Source of the DNA: Amphiura filiformis
Taxonomy: Eukaryota > Echinodermata > Ophiuroidea > Amphilepidida > Amphiuridae
Length of the DNA: 64,000 nt
Direction of reading: 5' to 3'
NCBI RefSeq assembly: GCF_039555335.1
Contig: NC_092628.1
Span: 96,972,536 to 97,036,535, forward strand
A model generated the notes under the pieces. It ran no database searches, was not told the origin of the DNA, and was given only the letters and a program-made list of their open reading frames with translations. The translations under genes and the position numbers were made by a program. The number at the start of each line of letters is the position of its first letter. Position 1 is the stretch's first letter. Below are positions 34,247-45,596 of this stretch, one piece after another.

Positions 34247-35034
34247 CTGCAAGACAAATTTAATAAAATTGTATTATTATTTCTGTAAAGGCAAATGAAC
34301 ACACTAACAACAAGTGCAATTTTGAGGCATAGATTAAGAGCAGATATAATTTTATTATAGAGTCCCACCTCTCTTATCCAGCCATAATATGCCCAAGCAT
34401 TGGCCGGATAAGTGAAAATCTGGATAAGTTAATTATGTTGGAACAAACAAAGTTTACTCAACATGGGCGTATAATACTGAAATATGGCATTTGAGTGATG
34501 TACATGCCACATTGATGTCATACTGAATCCTTTAGAGCAATATCATATCAATATCTTTCAATATCTGAAAGCAATTAGAGGAAAAACAATAAATGCATCA
34601 ATATCTGAAAACAGATCTAGATAATAATACAAATATTTCACATTACTATGGCATGATTACAATTAGTTAATAATCACTACCTGGGCATAGAAAAAATCAG
34701 AGAGCATCACTTTAAATTACTTCAATACAAATTGTTCAATTCTACCTAATTTTGCCTAAAAGTGTTGTAGTAATCTGTCTGTGTTTCCAATATTTGATTT
34801 AGTGTTAATATTTATTGAAAATCAAATCCTTGAAACTACCCCTGATCCTGATCATGTGATGTCTTTGTGGTGGCAGTCATTCTAAAGCTAGCCAAAGTAA
34901 ATAAATACACTGTGTGTTATTCTAAATATGATAAAACATTTTTAAATATTTATAAAAATTTTGCAATTTTAGTTTATTGGTATCATCATAAAAACTACTA
35001 TGTGAATCACACTAGAACATTTCTGACACATCAC

Positions 35035-35960
35035 CAGAGGCGAAGCCAGGAGTGTTGTGGCCCCCCCCCCAAAACAAAAAATATTTGGCAAATGCCAAAA
35101 AGGTCCACTTTAAGGGATCTAGAATGAGCATTTATGGCATTTCGACAGTATTTTTTGTGGGACATGAGAGCACCTCAGGCGTATTGAATTGCATTCTGAA
35201 TATGAAGCATGTCTTTCTGATATCAAATAATTTTCATTTTTTGAAATTCACGATATAATACAAATTTTATGACAAATTATTAAATTTGATATTTTTCAAA
35301 TTTTGATATATAACAGTCCTCGAAATAAATTTTATAAATCTAATGATATATTCTTAAAGTGTATGTAGCTGGGAGGAAAAGCCGACGATCAATTGAAAAT
35401 TTTGACCTTTTATATTGAAGATATGGATTTTTTTCCCAAAAAGACCTATTTTTTTTTGTGTGTTTGGGGAAAAAATCCATATCTTCAATAATGAAAAGGT
35501 CAAAATTTTCAATTGATCGTCGGCTTTTCATCCCACCTACATACACTTTAAGTATAAATCATCAGATTTATAAAGTTTACTTCAAGTACTGTTAAATATC
35601 AAAATATCAATTTTAATGATTTGCCATAAAATGTGTATTACATTGCAATTTCAAAAAATCAAAATTATTTGATATCAGAAGGACATTCGTTGTATTCAGA
35701 ATGCAATTCGATATGTCTGATGCGCTCTAATGTCCCACAATAAATACTGTCCAAACGTTCATACCCCTTCCCTTAAGAGCGTTGCGGGTGAAAAAAATAA
35801 AGGTTTTTCATACTTTTTAGTTTAGATCAAATTAGGTTCTTTGTGCTTTCTTGGTCAAAAAAGTCCAACATTTTTGGGAAAAGGTCCACTTTTGTAAAAA
35901 AAAAGGTCCACTTTGTCAAAATCTGCCCCCTCTCCCAAAAATAAATCCTGGCTACACTCT
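35035..35960. mobile_element. TIR element interrupted by a nested foldback
   Basis: Left end ccagaggcgaagccaggagt and right end atcctggctacactcttgat form imperfect inverse ends like those at 21768 and 49444. The second TTAA foldback (35110-35776) is inserted inside. Confidence 0.55.
35110..35776. mobile_element. 667-bp foldback element flanked by TTAA, copy 2
   Basis: Same structure as 23397-24070, with TTAA at both ends and the same central palindrome. Small indels distinguish the copies. Confidence 0.8.
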
Positions 35961-35984
35961 TGATCACATAGTATAATTACTTAC

Positions 35985-36095
35985 TAATATCACAATTAGT
36001 TCCAGTCCATCCTGGGGTACAGATACATGTGTAGCGAGCTATACCATTTATGCACTGGCCATTTACACATGGGTTGCTTTGACATTCATTAACAT
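35985..36095 (-). CDS. EGF-like exon (EGF-16), 111 nt
   Basis: Encodes [25 protein letters not shown] and [11 protein letters not shown] between tatag and gtaagt. It is one residue shorter than its neighbours in the Cys2-Cys3 loop, exactly like EGF-7 (44636-44746), of which it is a near-identical duplicate. CQSNPC fits the O-glucose motif. Confidence 0.92.
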
Positions 36096-36182
36096 CTATA
36101 TAATATTTAAAAAAATTTAAAGTACAATTAGTCTAAAATGAAATTGGAATAAAAGGGTAACATAACAAAATGTTAATGGATA

Positions 36183-36509
36183 TACCATATTCGTTCCAAT
36201 AAGCACCCATGCCCCAATAAGCGCCCACCCAGGGTATTTTCAATTTGCTAAAGGGTACCATAATGTTGAAGTGACGGATAGACATCGATATAGTGAAATA
36301 GCTAGAAGACTAGAAGTCCTGTGTAAACTTGTAATACATTTTCTGCATCAAAAAAGCTGCTAGAACATCTCAGGACCCTTTTATAACATACATAAATTTG
36401 TCTCTAAACGACCCTTACGAAAAAATTAGGTAAACCAGGTAAAAAATAAGTGCCCACCCAAAATGACTTTGTTAAGTGCCCTGGGCACTTATTAGAATGA
36501 ATACGGTAT
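36183..36509. mobile_element. MITE with taccgtattt ends, copy 2
   Basis: Left taccatattcgttccaataa gcaccc and right gggcacttattagaatgaat acggta are inverse. ataagcgcccaccc repeats inside. It is non-coding. Confidence 0.7.
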
Positions 36510-36784
36510 TAATGGTTATAAGCTTGATTTGTGCACTGGTCAAGCAAAATGAGGACAGAGTCGCCAAAATTGTTTAAGGGTAATGAGTTTCTTTACCTTT
36601 TAAATCCTTTCATTTTATTTATACCCACGGCAGAAAATTAAGCCATTGTATTCATGGTAGATTTTGATGATATTTGAGATGTTTGTTTAATCAGTATTAG
36701 ACTCATCCAAGTCTCAGATATTTATGTGCTTCTAAAAATAAGTGGAGGCATTTTGAGGAAGATTATTAAGAGTCTATTTCCATG

Positions 36785-37085
36785 AGAAAGTTTCATTGAG
36801 ATGCACATATTTTTAAGATGCAAGGTTTTTTTCCCGTGCCAAGCTGTATAAGTCAATCAGTTGTATAAGTCAATAGAAGTAACTTAATATTTTTTCATTC
36901 ATTCAACTTATTTATTTTCCATCAAAAGGAATAAAAAAATTATATATTAAGCAATATGATTAAGATACAAAGACAATCTTGGAGGAACATCAAAAAACAA
37001 ACCCGCCTTCTACAAATTACACAAAGACACGCACTACACAATGGTGACAACTGCATCAACAAAACTGTTTGATATGATATATCAC
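36785..37085. repeat. intragenic duplication, copy of 49690-50040
   Basis: Shared stretches in the same order: gaaagtttcattgagatgca, ttttttcattcattcaa, tttccatcaaaaggaata, caatatgattaag. No exon lies in it. It shows that intron sequence between EGF exons has also been duplicated. Confidence 0.65.
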
Positions 37086-37162
37086 CTCATTAATAGCTAT
37101 TGTGATCTAATTATCATTTCTGAAGGGGCTACCCTGCCTAAAAAGTGTAAATAAAGAGGTAA

Positions 37163-37267
37163 ATTAATTAATTCCTGTATATCCTGGTAAACAGGCACAC
37201 ACATAGAAGTTGATTTGATTCAGACAAACACCACCATTCTGGTAAGGTCTTGTGGCACATTCAAAAT
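37163..37267 (-). pseudogene. dead EGF exon, relative of EGF-11
   Basis: After an intact acceptor (gaacag) it reads FECATRPYQNGGVC and [19 protein letters not shown] then TAA. The second cysteine is tyrosine, the sixth cysteine and the donor are lost. NFYVCAC and the surrounding bases match EGF-11 (41445-41558), its likely parent or sister. Inclusion in mRNA would truncate the protein. Confidence 0.8.
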
Positions 37268-37429
37268 CTGTTCACAGTGTATAATTTCACATTACATTCT
37301 ATTTTATTTTGAAAATAAAAACAGATTGATATTAAAATTGAAATGTGAATTTGTAAAATAAACTGACAGGCTCTTGGAGATTGTTCCAGAGTCTATTGCA
37401 AAATGGTTCAGAAGCATATTCATTGTGTC

Positions 37430-37505
37430 TCTGTTCCCAGCGAATTCCTGTATACTCTACAAGACATTGACAGACATAACCCATTGATACCATCCAAAAC
37501 AGCTT
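37430..37505 (-). pseudogene. EGF exon fragment, frameshifted
   Basis: One frame gives GYVCQCLVEYTGI while the preceding LDGIN is in another frame; both are typical of the second half of an EGF domain. No splice sites flank it. It is a remnant of another lost repeat. Confidence 0.55.
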
Positions 37506-37878
37506 TTGAGAATTGACCAATCACACGGTCGTTGCTAGGCAAGGTCAAGGTTCTGTCATGCAGGTCGCGCGATCATGTTATTCTATGAAAAGTACGCTGA
37601 CGCAGAAGGTACATCCTCTCATGATCGAGAAATTGTTATTTTGGCTATAGTACTATTGTTTTCAACTTTGTGATCATGAACAAATATTTATGACTTTTAT
37701 ACAAAATGCAACCCATTAACAATGAGCTAGCTTGTTCCTCGAAAAATATGAATAAGTTCCATGAGGGAAAAATCAGGACCATCTGCATACTCTAGGTTGC
37801 CTTAAGCTAAAGGTGATGAATGTACAGGATCAGGTACCTCTCCAGTTTATGACTTTGAAACCAAGTGAAGATAGATAC
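37506..37878. repeat. fragment of an element related to 52472-52678
   Basis: tcatgatcgagaaattgtta ttttggctatag near 37619 is the inverse of the end at 52475-52508. The rest of the intron shows nothing. Confidence 0.45.
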
Positions 37879-37992
37879 TTATTTCACAGAAAGTTCCTGA
37901 CCATCCTGGTTGACAGTTACATGTGTAGCGATTGATTCCATCAATACATTCACCCCCATTCTGGCATGGTCCACTTGAGCATTCATCAATAT
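37879..37992 (-). CDS. EGF-like exon (EGF-15)
   Basis: [37 protein letters not shown] in 114 nt; acceptor catag, donor gtatct. Carries the calcium-binding D-I-D-E-C start, the O-glucose motif CSSGPC and the Asx-hydroxylation pattern. Confidence 0.93.
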   Translation of the reverse strand: MLMNAQVDHARMGVNVLMESIATHVTVNQDGQELSVK

Positions 37993-38153
37993 CTATGACA
38001 CAAATGAAAATATTAAAATTAATGTACAAACTAATCTTTTATCTGTGGGTGAATACATACTAAGAACTTGTTCAATTAATATCATTTGTGTAAGAATAGA
38101 ATATTACGTCTTTTGAAGGAACACCTTTTCAAGTAGAATTATTGACTACTTAC

Positions 38154-38267
38154 TAATTTCACAGTTAAGTCCAGTCCATCCTGGTTGACAGGTACATGTA
38201 TATTGATTAATTCCATCAACACATCGACCTCCATTCTGACAAGGGCGTGATTGACATTCATTGACAT
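38154..38267 (-). CDS. EGF-like exon (EGF-14)
   Basis: [37 protein letters not shown] in 114 nt; acceptor ttccag, donor gtaagt. CQSRPC retains the O-glucose motif. It is 161 bp from EGF-15, one of the shortest introns here. Confidence 0.93.
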
Positions 38268-38536
38268 CTGGAATAGAAAAATTAAAACTGAACATAAATT
38301 TAAGAAATCACATGCTGACCTATAAATCACCTGCTTGTAACCCACAAATCAAATCCACAAAATGTGATTAAATTGTAACCTTTATAGTAAATGACCTCTG
38401 ACATACTTTAGTTCAATGCAAATCATGTTCTAGGCTAAGGGGAAAAACAGATTGGTGAAAGATTAACAGGATACGACCAGGAAACAATAAAAGGAAGCAA
38501 TCTGGATTCAGAAGATGTGGTCAAAACAAAGAGTGC

Positions 38537-38758
38537 AGAGAGTCATATTATAACTCGCCAGGTGAGTGCAGAGAGACATTATAACTCGCCAGGTGAGTGC
38601 AGAGAGTCATTATAACTCGCCAGGTGAGTGCAGAGAGACATTATAACTCGCCAGGTGAGTGCAGAGAGACATTATAACTCGCCAGGTGAGTGCAGAGAGA
38701 CATTATAACTCGCCAGGTGAGTGCAGAGAGACATTATAACTCGCCAGGTGAGTGCAGA
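38537..38758 (+). repeat. 31-bp tandem repeat, seven copies, in the intron between EGF-13 and EGF-14
   Basis: The unit gtgagtgcagagagacatta taactcgccag repeats with at most one or two changes. CAGGTGAGT occurs at 38559, 38590, 38621, 38652, 38683, 38714 and 38745, exactly 31 bases apart. On the plus strand (antisense to the gene) this is a full splice-donor consensus. Confidence 0.95.
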
Positions 38759-39098
38759 GTTTTTGTTGAAACTGAAGATTAGGTTGACTGTAAAGGTATG
38801 CACAAATCAAACAATATATTTCAGAAATGTCAAAAATAGAGATCTGAATTTGTAGTCATCTAACTTTGTGAATCTTTTAGAAATTAATAAATTTTGAAGA
38901 AAATCACTTACTGCAAATGAAAATCTAATTTTGCCCCTTATATATTGTATCAGCTTTTACTTGATCAGGTTTATTAATCCAATAATTAATATGTGAGTAA
39001 AGCAAACAACAAAACAGCAAATGACCCAAATGGATTGTACATCTTTCTTACACTACAAACTATTTTAACATACTTGTACAAATATATTTTCAGCTTAC

Positions 39099-39212
39099 TT
39101 GTTTGACAGAACACGCCAGTGTATCCTGGTAGACAGTTACAGGTGTAGCGATTTATGCCATCAACACATTGCGCATTATTTTGACAAGGATTTGAAGCAC
39201 ACTCGTTAATAT
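39099..39212 (-). CDS. EGF-like exon (EGF-13)
   Basis: [37 protein letters not shown] in 114 nt with consensus splice sites. Cys2-Cys3 is CQNNAQC, an unusual loop where neighbours have CQNGG. Confidence 0.93.
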
Positions 39213-39464
39213 CTGATGATAAATAATTCAATTAACAAAATTCAAATTATTGTCATGTTTATAATCTAACAAATCAACAAAATACATATAAATGGTTTGC
39301 TGTTGTAATTTACACAACATTAAAGAAATGAGAAAGAGGCAAAAGAGGCACATACCCTGGAAATGAACCTCAGACATCATAAGATAAGACCTGTACATAC
39401 ATTAACACTTTGGGTCATCGGTAATGCCGTTAAATTTGTATAAATCGCTGCTTGATGAACTTAC

Positions 39465-39578
39465 TGATTTCACAGTTGACTCCTTCATAGCCTGGAAGAC
39501 ACTGGCAGGTGTATTCACCAATACCATCTCTACATTGTCCGCCATTCTGACAAGGCATGCTTGCACATTCGTCAACAT
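39465..39578 (-). CDS. EGF-like exon (EGF-12)
   Basis: [37 protein letters not shown]; donor gtaagt. All six cysteines and CASMPC are present. It resembles EGF-9 at its C-terminal end (YEGVNCEI). Confidence 0.93.
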
Positions 39579-40322
39579 CTAGTGAATGTAAAGTACAACA
39601 ATTATTACATATCTATTTCTATATAGCCACTGATACCAAATTATAGCTCGTTCCACTTATAACTGGCAAAAGAAGTATGTACTGACATAGTATGGCATGC
39701 ACGTATTTGGGCACAGTGCTTACTTGTGTAAATGTCTGACTTGCTCTCGTTTAAGTGAATTTACACAAGCGTTGACACATATGAAGTAACAAAAAAATGA
39801 ATCATTTTTTTTTGCCAATTATAAGCCAAATAAAATACAGATTTGCATCAGTTCAAAATGTATGATGTTGTGATTCATCTGAATTATTTTTATTCTGATA
39901 ACCGTTTTTCAGGGGCATAGCTAGCTTTTTTGGTCAGGGGGGCAAAATAAAATTTCGGGGGCACAGACAAAAAAAATTACAGTTGCAGCATACCATATAT
40001 GGACGATGTGCACGCGTAGCGCGTACAAAATCGGTATTTTACACTATTTTTGTCCATTATCAGGATGGAAATGGGCTTTATCTATAAAAATGTGCAAAAA
40101 TTTTGTATTTTACACTATTTTGGCCCATTCGGGCTGAATTTTGGTAGAAAAGGGCTTCTTGCCCCCTTTTTTTTCTTTTGCCCTTCTGATTTTATTTTTT
40201 GTCAGAGGGTACTTATTCCTTTCATTTTTTGTCAGGGGGGGTACTCAAAGTGACTTAATTCAGCACTTATAATGTCACTGCCCTCTGTATAGCACCACAT
40301 ATGGAGCATGATGGAGCATAAT
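39579..40322. repeat. intron with a repeat fragment
   Basis: From 39911 (aggggcatagctagcttttt) a G-run-rich segment resembles the ends at 21768 and 49444, but the opposite end is not clear. Confidence 0.35.
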
Positions 40323-40413
40323 AACTCGCGTCCGGCGCGTCTGCGTGGTTTACTTCGCTCGGGCAGCTAAAGCTGCCCTCGCGAAGTAAACCACGCAGAC
40401 GACGGACGCGAGT
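40323..40413. repeat. 91-bp CpG-rich palindrome
   Basis: actcgcgtccg and ctgcgtggtttacttcgc pair with gcgaagtaaaccacgcag and cggacgcgagt around gggcagctaaagctgccc. GC content is far above the surroundings. Non-coding; a foldback element or protein-binding site. Confidence 0.85.
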
Positions 40414-41160
40414 ATTGAATCCCTTTAACAACGAAAAGAAGCTAAATATCGTATAATTCACGATTATTTTACGAGGAATTTCAGTTAATCATTGCCACAG
40501 CCTTACAAAAACTTCGATGATTTCTCTTTTGATATCAGCAATAAAACTACAGAATACAACGGCAATGTTTAACCGCTACCTGAAAAATACTGAATTCAAC
40601 TTGTTAAGCTGGCATACGCACAAAGGTTCCAGGCATGACGAATTTTACGCTCTCGCGTAGTAACGCGTAGTCTCGCTTCGCGTTCACAGATACGCTTCAG
40701 TAAAAGTGTGGGTTCATCACGGTTTAACAACGGTTGGCTCCTGTACAAAGGTATAGGAAGAGTTGTTGAAAAATCATTAAACTGTAGTCAAATTTCCAAG
40801 TTCACTTAAAATAAAAGGGGCTTTCATAAAAGTTATTGAAGTTAAATTGATATGCCATGCCTATAATAATATTAAATTACACAATAATAAGAAAAGAAAG
40901 ATTAAAAAACAATAATTTCCCCATTCTCCAAATTCTAATCCAATAGATCCTTTGTACAGGCAAATATTGAATATTCATACAAATATATAGATGAGATATA
41001 ACTATGTCATATCAATATGCTGGAAGGTACATTATATTATAACTTTGCTGTTTACTGCCTTATATCTGATTTGGCATGGTCAAACATGGCGAATACGCAT
41101 ATGTACTGTCAGGTATAGAACAATGGCCCAACAATTTGCTATGATGTGACATGTTACCTC
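40414..41160. other. intron, nothing recognised
   Basis: A short cgcgtagtaacgcgtag run at 40655-40670; otherwise no feature. Confidence 0.4.
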
Positions 41161-41437
41161 AGCTATAATTGTGATGCGATCAAGCAAAATCAGTCGGAAC
41201 TCGGAAACATTAAATTTTCAGTTTCTTACAGGATAGTAAAGAGCATTTACAAAACTGCATTTTGCAGAAAACCCCATTACAACTGAGCAACCAGTTCCAA
41301 AGATATGGGCAATTAAAGAGTCCCCAAAACAATAGGAAACAAAAGAAAATATTACCTTTGTTTGGCTATATCTCAAAATCAATATTTCCGAGTTCTGACT
41401 GATTTTGCTTGATCGCATCACAATTGAGATATAATTA
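41161..41437. mobile_element. foldback element touching the EGF-11 donor
   Basis: Arms tgatgcgatcaagcaaaatc ag at 41171 and ctgattttgcttgatcgcat ca at 41398 are inverse complements, extending about 45 bp. The right arm ends 8 bp from the EGF-11 exon boundary at 41445. Confidence 0.75.
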
Positions 41438-41444
41438 TACTTAC

Positions 41445-41558
41445 TGATTTCACAGTTAACTCCAGTATATCCTGTTAAACAGGCACACACATAGAAGTTG
41501 ATATTGTTCAGACAAACACCACCATTCCTGCAAGGTCCTGAGGCACATTCATCAATAT
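41445..41558 (-). CDS. EGF-like exon (EGF-11)
   Basis: [37 protein letters not shown]; donor gtaagt, acceptor caacag. Functional counterpart of the dead exon at 37163-37267. [12 protein letters not shown] is the variant Asx-hydroxylation pattern with Asn. Confidence 0.93.
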
Positions 41559-42111
41559 CTGTTGAGAAATACAGGCAGATATACAAACTGTCAGAGCTGA
41601 TAGCATCAGTGCTATTAACTTAACATATGAATAAGCATACAATTATAGGTTTATCCCATGTGCCTGGTGATCCATGAATACTTCTCTTGTGTTAATTCTT
41701 GGACACAGGTGCATATGTCCTGATGCCATACCAATGCATGTGTATACTTCACAGATACTCTGACCCTAGCAATCACATACTGTGGTTGGTTTAATTTTTT
41801 CAAGTTGTGCATAGTTTACAACATCATATGCTTAGGGAATGCTTGTGGGACACACTCATTACTTCCATGTGTACCATATTGTGTCTATTAAAGTCAGGAA
41901 CAGCAGTTTATGCTGTGAAGTAAGATGTTTATAGTTAAAAGTTGAGCTTTAATTACAGTTGTTCAAAGAGGAAATGTTACAGCCTCTTACATCCTCTATT
42001 TCACATAATTGTTTTACTGTTCTGGTTTACATGTTTTTTGCATTAAAACAAAGTTGATGTAATTTTTATTTTCTTTGTTTGGTTGGAGCAAGAGCAGTAT
42101 AATTAGCCTAC
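41559..42111. other. intron, nothing recognised
   Basis: No repeat ends or exon signals beyond those of the flanking exons. Confidence 0.4.
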
Positions 42112-42222
42112 CTGTATCACAAAGAGTTCCAGTCCATCCAGGTGCACAGGTACATGTGAAGCCATTTACCAGATCTGTACATGCTCCATTCACACATGGT
42201 CCACTAGCACATTCATCAGTAT
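42112..42222 (-). CDS. EGF-like exon (EGF-10), 111 nt
   Basis: [36 protein letters not shown]; acceptor ttcag, donor gtaggc. One residue shorter than the standard exon in the Cys2-Cys3 loop. CASGPC is present. Confidence 0.93.
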
Positions 42223-42708
42223 CTGAAAATGACATTTCATGCACATTTAGTCTCCATTTTCTTGAGAAAATGTCACCGAACTGATAATAAGTATAGTGTA
42301 TGTATGCATACTATCAGTTCAGTTCAGTTTATTTCATCATATTTCATCTATACAAATAATTACAATATAAAAAAGCTTTTACAAACACTGTATAATATGG
42401 TGAAAATGATGAGGATGCCACTGAAATGCAGGGCGTGTTGTTGTTGTGGCACCCTTTACAAAAGGGCGCATACCTTGTGTGGGCACATTTATGAAGTTGT
42501 TCATTGTTGCAATGGAGAACTCATTCCTTGTGGAGATACATGTTTGAAATTTACACAAATATTCACAAAATTTCATGTTTGTCCCTGATATATGTTGTAA
42601 GTGTGAACCAAAATGGTATTAAATCCATACTTACCTCCACCTCCCCACTAACTTTAAGCTCCAACACCTAGGCCTACAATATTTTACATTTTAAGTCAAG
42701 TTTGGGAA

Positions 42709-43010
42709 GCTGGTCACCTAATGGTTAGGGCGCAAGCTTCATAATCAAAAGGTTGAAGGTTCGAGCCCCACCACAGCCAGTTTGTTGTGTCCTTGGGCAA
42801 GACGGCTTAATTCCCTTTTGCTTCACTCCACCCATGTGTAAAATGGGGAGCTGTTAGGGGTAATCACAAACTAAGTTGGCTTAGAATACATGTGCATCAG
42901 TTGCAGACTTGGTGAAGCGGAAATGATTTTGACATATCCTAATGGCAGCAAAATAATTCTTGAAGTGAGCTGGTACTAAGGTGTAGCGCACGTTAAATCA
43001 CCAACAATTA
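42709..43010 (+). mobile_element. tRNA-derived SINE with Deu-like body
   Basis: Head with A box (gctggtcacctaatggttag) and B box (ggttcgagccc), then tgtgtccttgggcaagacgg cttaat...cttcactcca, which resembles the Deu-type central domain of deuterostome SINEs, and a tail with gtagcgcacgttaaatca. It lies in the intron between EGF-9 and EGF-10. Full-length by appearance; tail ends in ATTTATTTA. Confidence 0.75.
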
Positions 43011-43398
43011 TTTATTTACTTATTAAATGTGTTTAAAAAATGTTGCTGCTTTGTATATCATTATATTGTCCATATGGATGTGTGTGGGTATGCAAGGTGG
43101 GGTGTATACTAAAATGTATGCCTTGAATTCTAAAGATTCTCCCTTCTCAATCTTAATGTAACCCATCTCATTCGCCCTACAACAGAATTGACCTGACCAA
43201 TATTTTTTTCAGCCTATTTGCATTAAAACCTGTTCATCCACCAAAGCGTGCCAATTGGCATTCTGTACCAGCCCCATAACCCTGGACCAACCTCAACCTA
43301 AAGGTTACATATGACCAGCTACAATGTATATGTTAAACAAATATTTCCCAAATCAAGTTCAATGAAATTATTCATTGTGAGTATCTATATTTTCTTTA

Positions 43399-43569
<171 letters not shown>

Positions 43570-43710
43570 TCATTTAATAAAAGATCCAGTCATTTTTTAG
43601 TACTCCCAAATATAAACTAGCTTTTCACAAGAAACCCATTTATATTTCTGGTTACCTCGCCATTGCACACATTAACAATTTATAAACTTAATTAGCATGA
43701 TTACACTTAC

Positions 43711-43824
43711 TAGTTTGACAATTTGTGCCAGTCCATCCTGGTATACATGCACATGTATACATGTTGTTGCCATTAATACAGAAACCACCGTTTTGACAAG
43801 GTTGTGATTCACACTCATTAATAT
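43711..43824 (-). CDS. EGF-like exon (EGF-8)
   Basis: [37 protein letters not shown]; donor gtaagt. Separated from EGF-9 by only 184 bp. [12 protein letters not shown] carries Asn at the hydroxylation position. Confidence 0.93.
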
Positions 43825-43869
43825 CTGAAAGGGATAACAATAAAGATATTTCCAGTAACACATGGACTT

Positions 43870-44835
43870 AACTACATGCATCAATATATGAAAATAGATC
43901 TACAATCATGGAAAAAACTAATGGATGTTTTTCAAATAATGTTCTACACCCTCCTATAAGCTATATCCCTGCCCTTCCCCCACCAATCAATTGCAGAGTC
44001 CAACACAGACTTATTTCCACGATTGTATAATAATATAAATATTTCACATTACTATGACATGATTACGTTTAATAACAACTACCGGTATAGAAAAATGCAG
44101 GAGAATCACTCCAAGAAACTTTATCAGAAAACTTGTCCACCTAAATTTGCCTAAAAGTGTTGCAATAAGGTTCCCCAAAAGTGTATGTTTGGCCTCACAT
44201 GGTTTGAAAAAAATAAGGTTGGTCGGTTGATTACCTTTTTTTTTTTTATATAAAGTAAAATCTCTTACTGGTTAATATACCTGTAGTAGTTGCTAAAATA
44301 ATGAGTAACTAGCAATATTAAGCTATTGTGGTGTTTAATTTACATGTTTAAGCAGGTTTTAATTGATAGCTTGATTTGTTTGAAAATATGTATTTTTGGT
44401 CAATTAGAATGCAAAAACAGAGACTGGGAAAAAAGGGTCGTTATTCTTTTGTACAGGGTAATTTTTTCTTTCTTTATCAATATTTGCTTATACTCAATAA
44501 TTGAAATTCTACTTTGTTGCCATCATCTTTAAACCTGTAAACAAAAACCAAACTCAGCACTTGGGTAGTGTAATTATACAAGGGACAAAAGAATCATGCA
44601 TCACACACTAATTTTTTAAACATGTAATTACTTACCTATATCACAGTTAGTTCCAGTCCATCCTGGGTTACAGTTACAATCGTAGCGAGCTATACCATTT
44701 ATACACTGGCCATTTACACATGGGTTGCTTTGACATTCATTAATATCTGTATGTGATATAAAAGCAATTGAAAGTAATTATTTAGTTTAAAATGAAATTA
44801 GAGTAAAACAGTAACATATAAAAATGATATAGGTG
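43870..44835. repeat. intragenic duplication, copy A (contains EGF-7)
   Basis: Collinear with 34600-36165 on both sides of the exon. This copy lacks the 0.9-kb transposon present in the other, so the duplication probably predates that insertion. Confidence 0.65.
44636..44746 (-). CDS. EGF-like exon (EGF-7), 111 nt
   Basis: [36 protein letters not shown]; donor gtaagt. Differs from EGF-16 mainly at three residues around ARYDCNC. CQSNPC is present. Confidence 0.93.
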
Positions 44836-45596
44836 CAGTATATTATTATACATTAGTTGCAAGAGGATGAGTGAGTCCCAACTTCTACTCAAAAGTGGCT
44901 CATGGAAGTAGAAGAATAAATGCTAAATTTCATAAATCAGATAAGCGTCTTTGTAAAATAAAGGAAAATAAGGTGAGGTCTGGATGCTCTGATGCTGGCG
45001 CCCTGTTGGGGGATGAGGTCAGGGGGTGAAGCCCCAATGAGGCGGAAGCATTTTCAAGAACGGAGACAAAAATTGTTTTAAAATGGTCCTGACTTTGTTA
45101 TCAACAACTGTTGACATGTTTTAGATGTCCAATATGGGCTCCAATCAAAATGGAAAAGTGACATCTCTCACAAAAAAGTTACATGCCATGCATCGGGCGT
45201 AATAATTGTATATGCGTCGTCTGCATCTTTTTTGATCTTTTGCACATTCAACAAGGTTTTTGTATGAGGCACACAGCAGTGTTGTGCATTTACACCATGC
45301 TTGGGGCATTTATTTATTATTTATTTATTCTTTCTTTATTGAGGGTAATACTGCTTCAGTGACAAACACTGCTTTTCAAGCAGGCCCTCATTGTATACAT
45401 GTTATAGCAACAAAATATATTACGATACACAATATTTACAAAAATAGCATACATATACTAGTATTACAAATAAGTATAATGGTATCATCAAATACAAGAA
45501 AATTATAAATACCATGATTCAAAATACAGAAATACAATAATTATATTTATACAAAAAATAAGCAAGCAAATGAACAAAATGTAGATAAAGACAGGC

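Larger units (their letters stand above)
34600..36165. repeat. intragenic duplication, copy B (contains EGF-16)
   Basis: Intron and exon sequence here aligns with 43870-44835: aatatttcacattactatg plus catgattac and the aacaaaatgttaat side after the exon. The transposon at 35035-35960 interrupts this copy only. Confidence 0.65.

Noticed and set aside
38537-38758. CRISPR-like array of 31-bp repeats
   Set aside because: Units are directly adjacent with no unique spacers, and the context is an animal intron. It is a tandem satellite.
42709-42780. Functional tRNA gene
   Set aside because: A and B boxes are present, but the sequence continues into a SINE body and the arms do not form a full cloverleaf.
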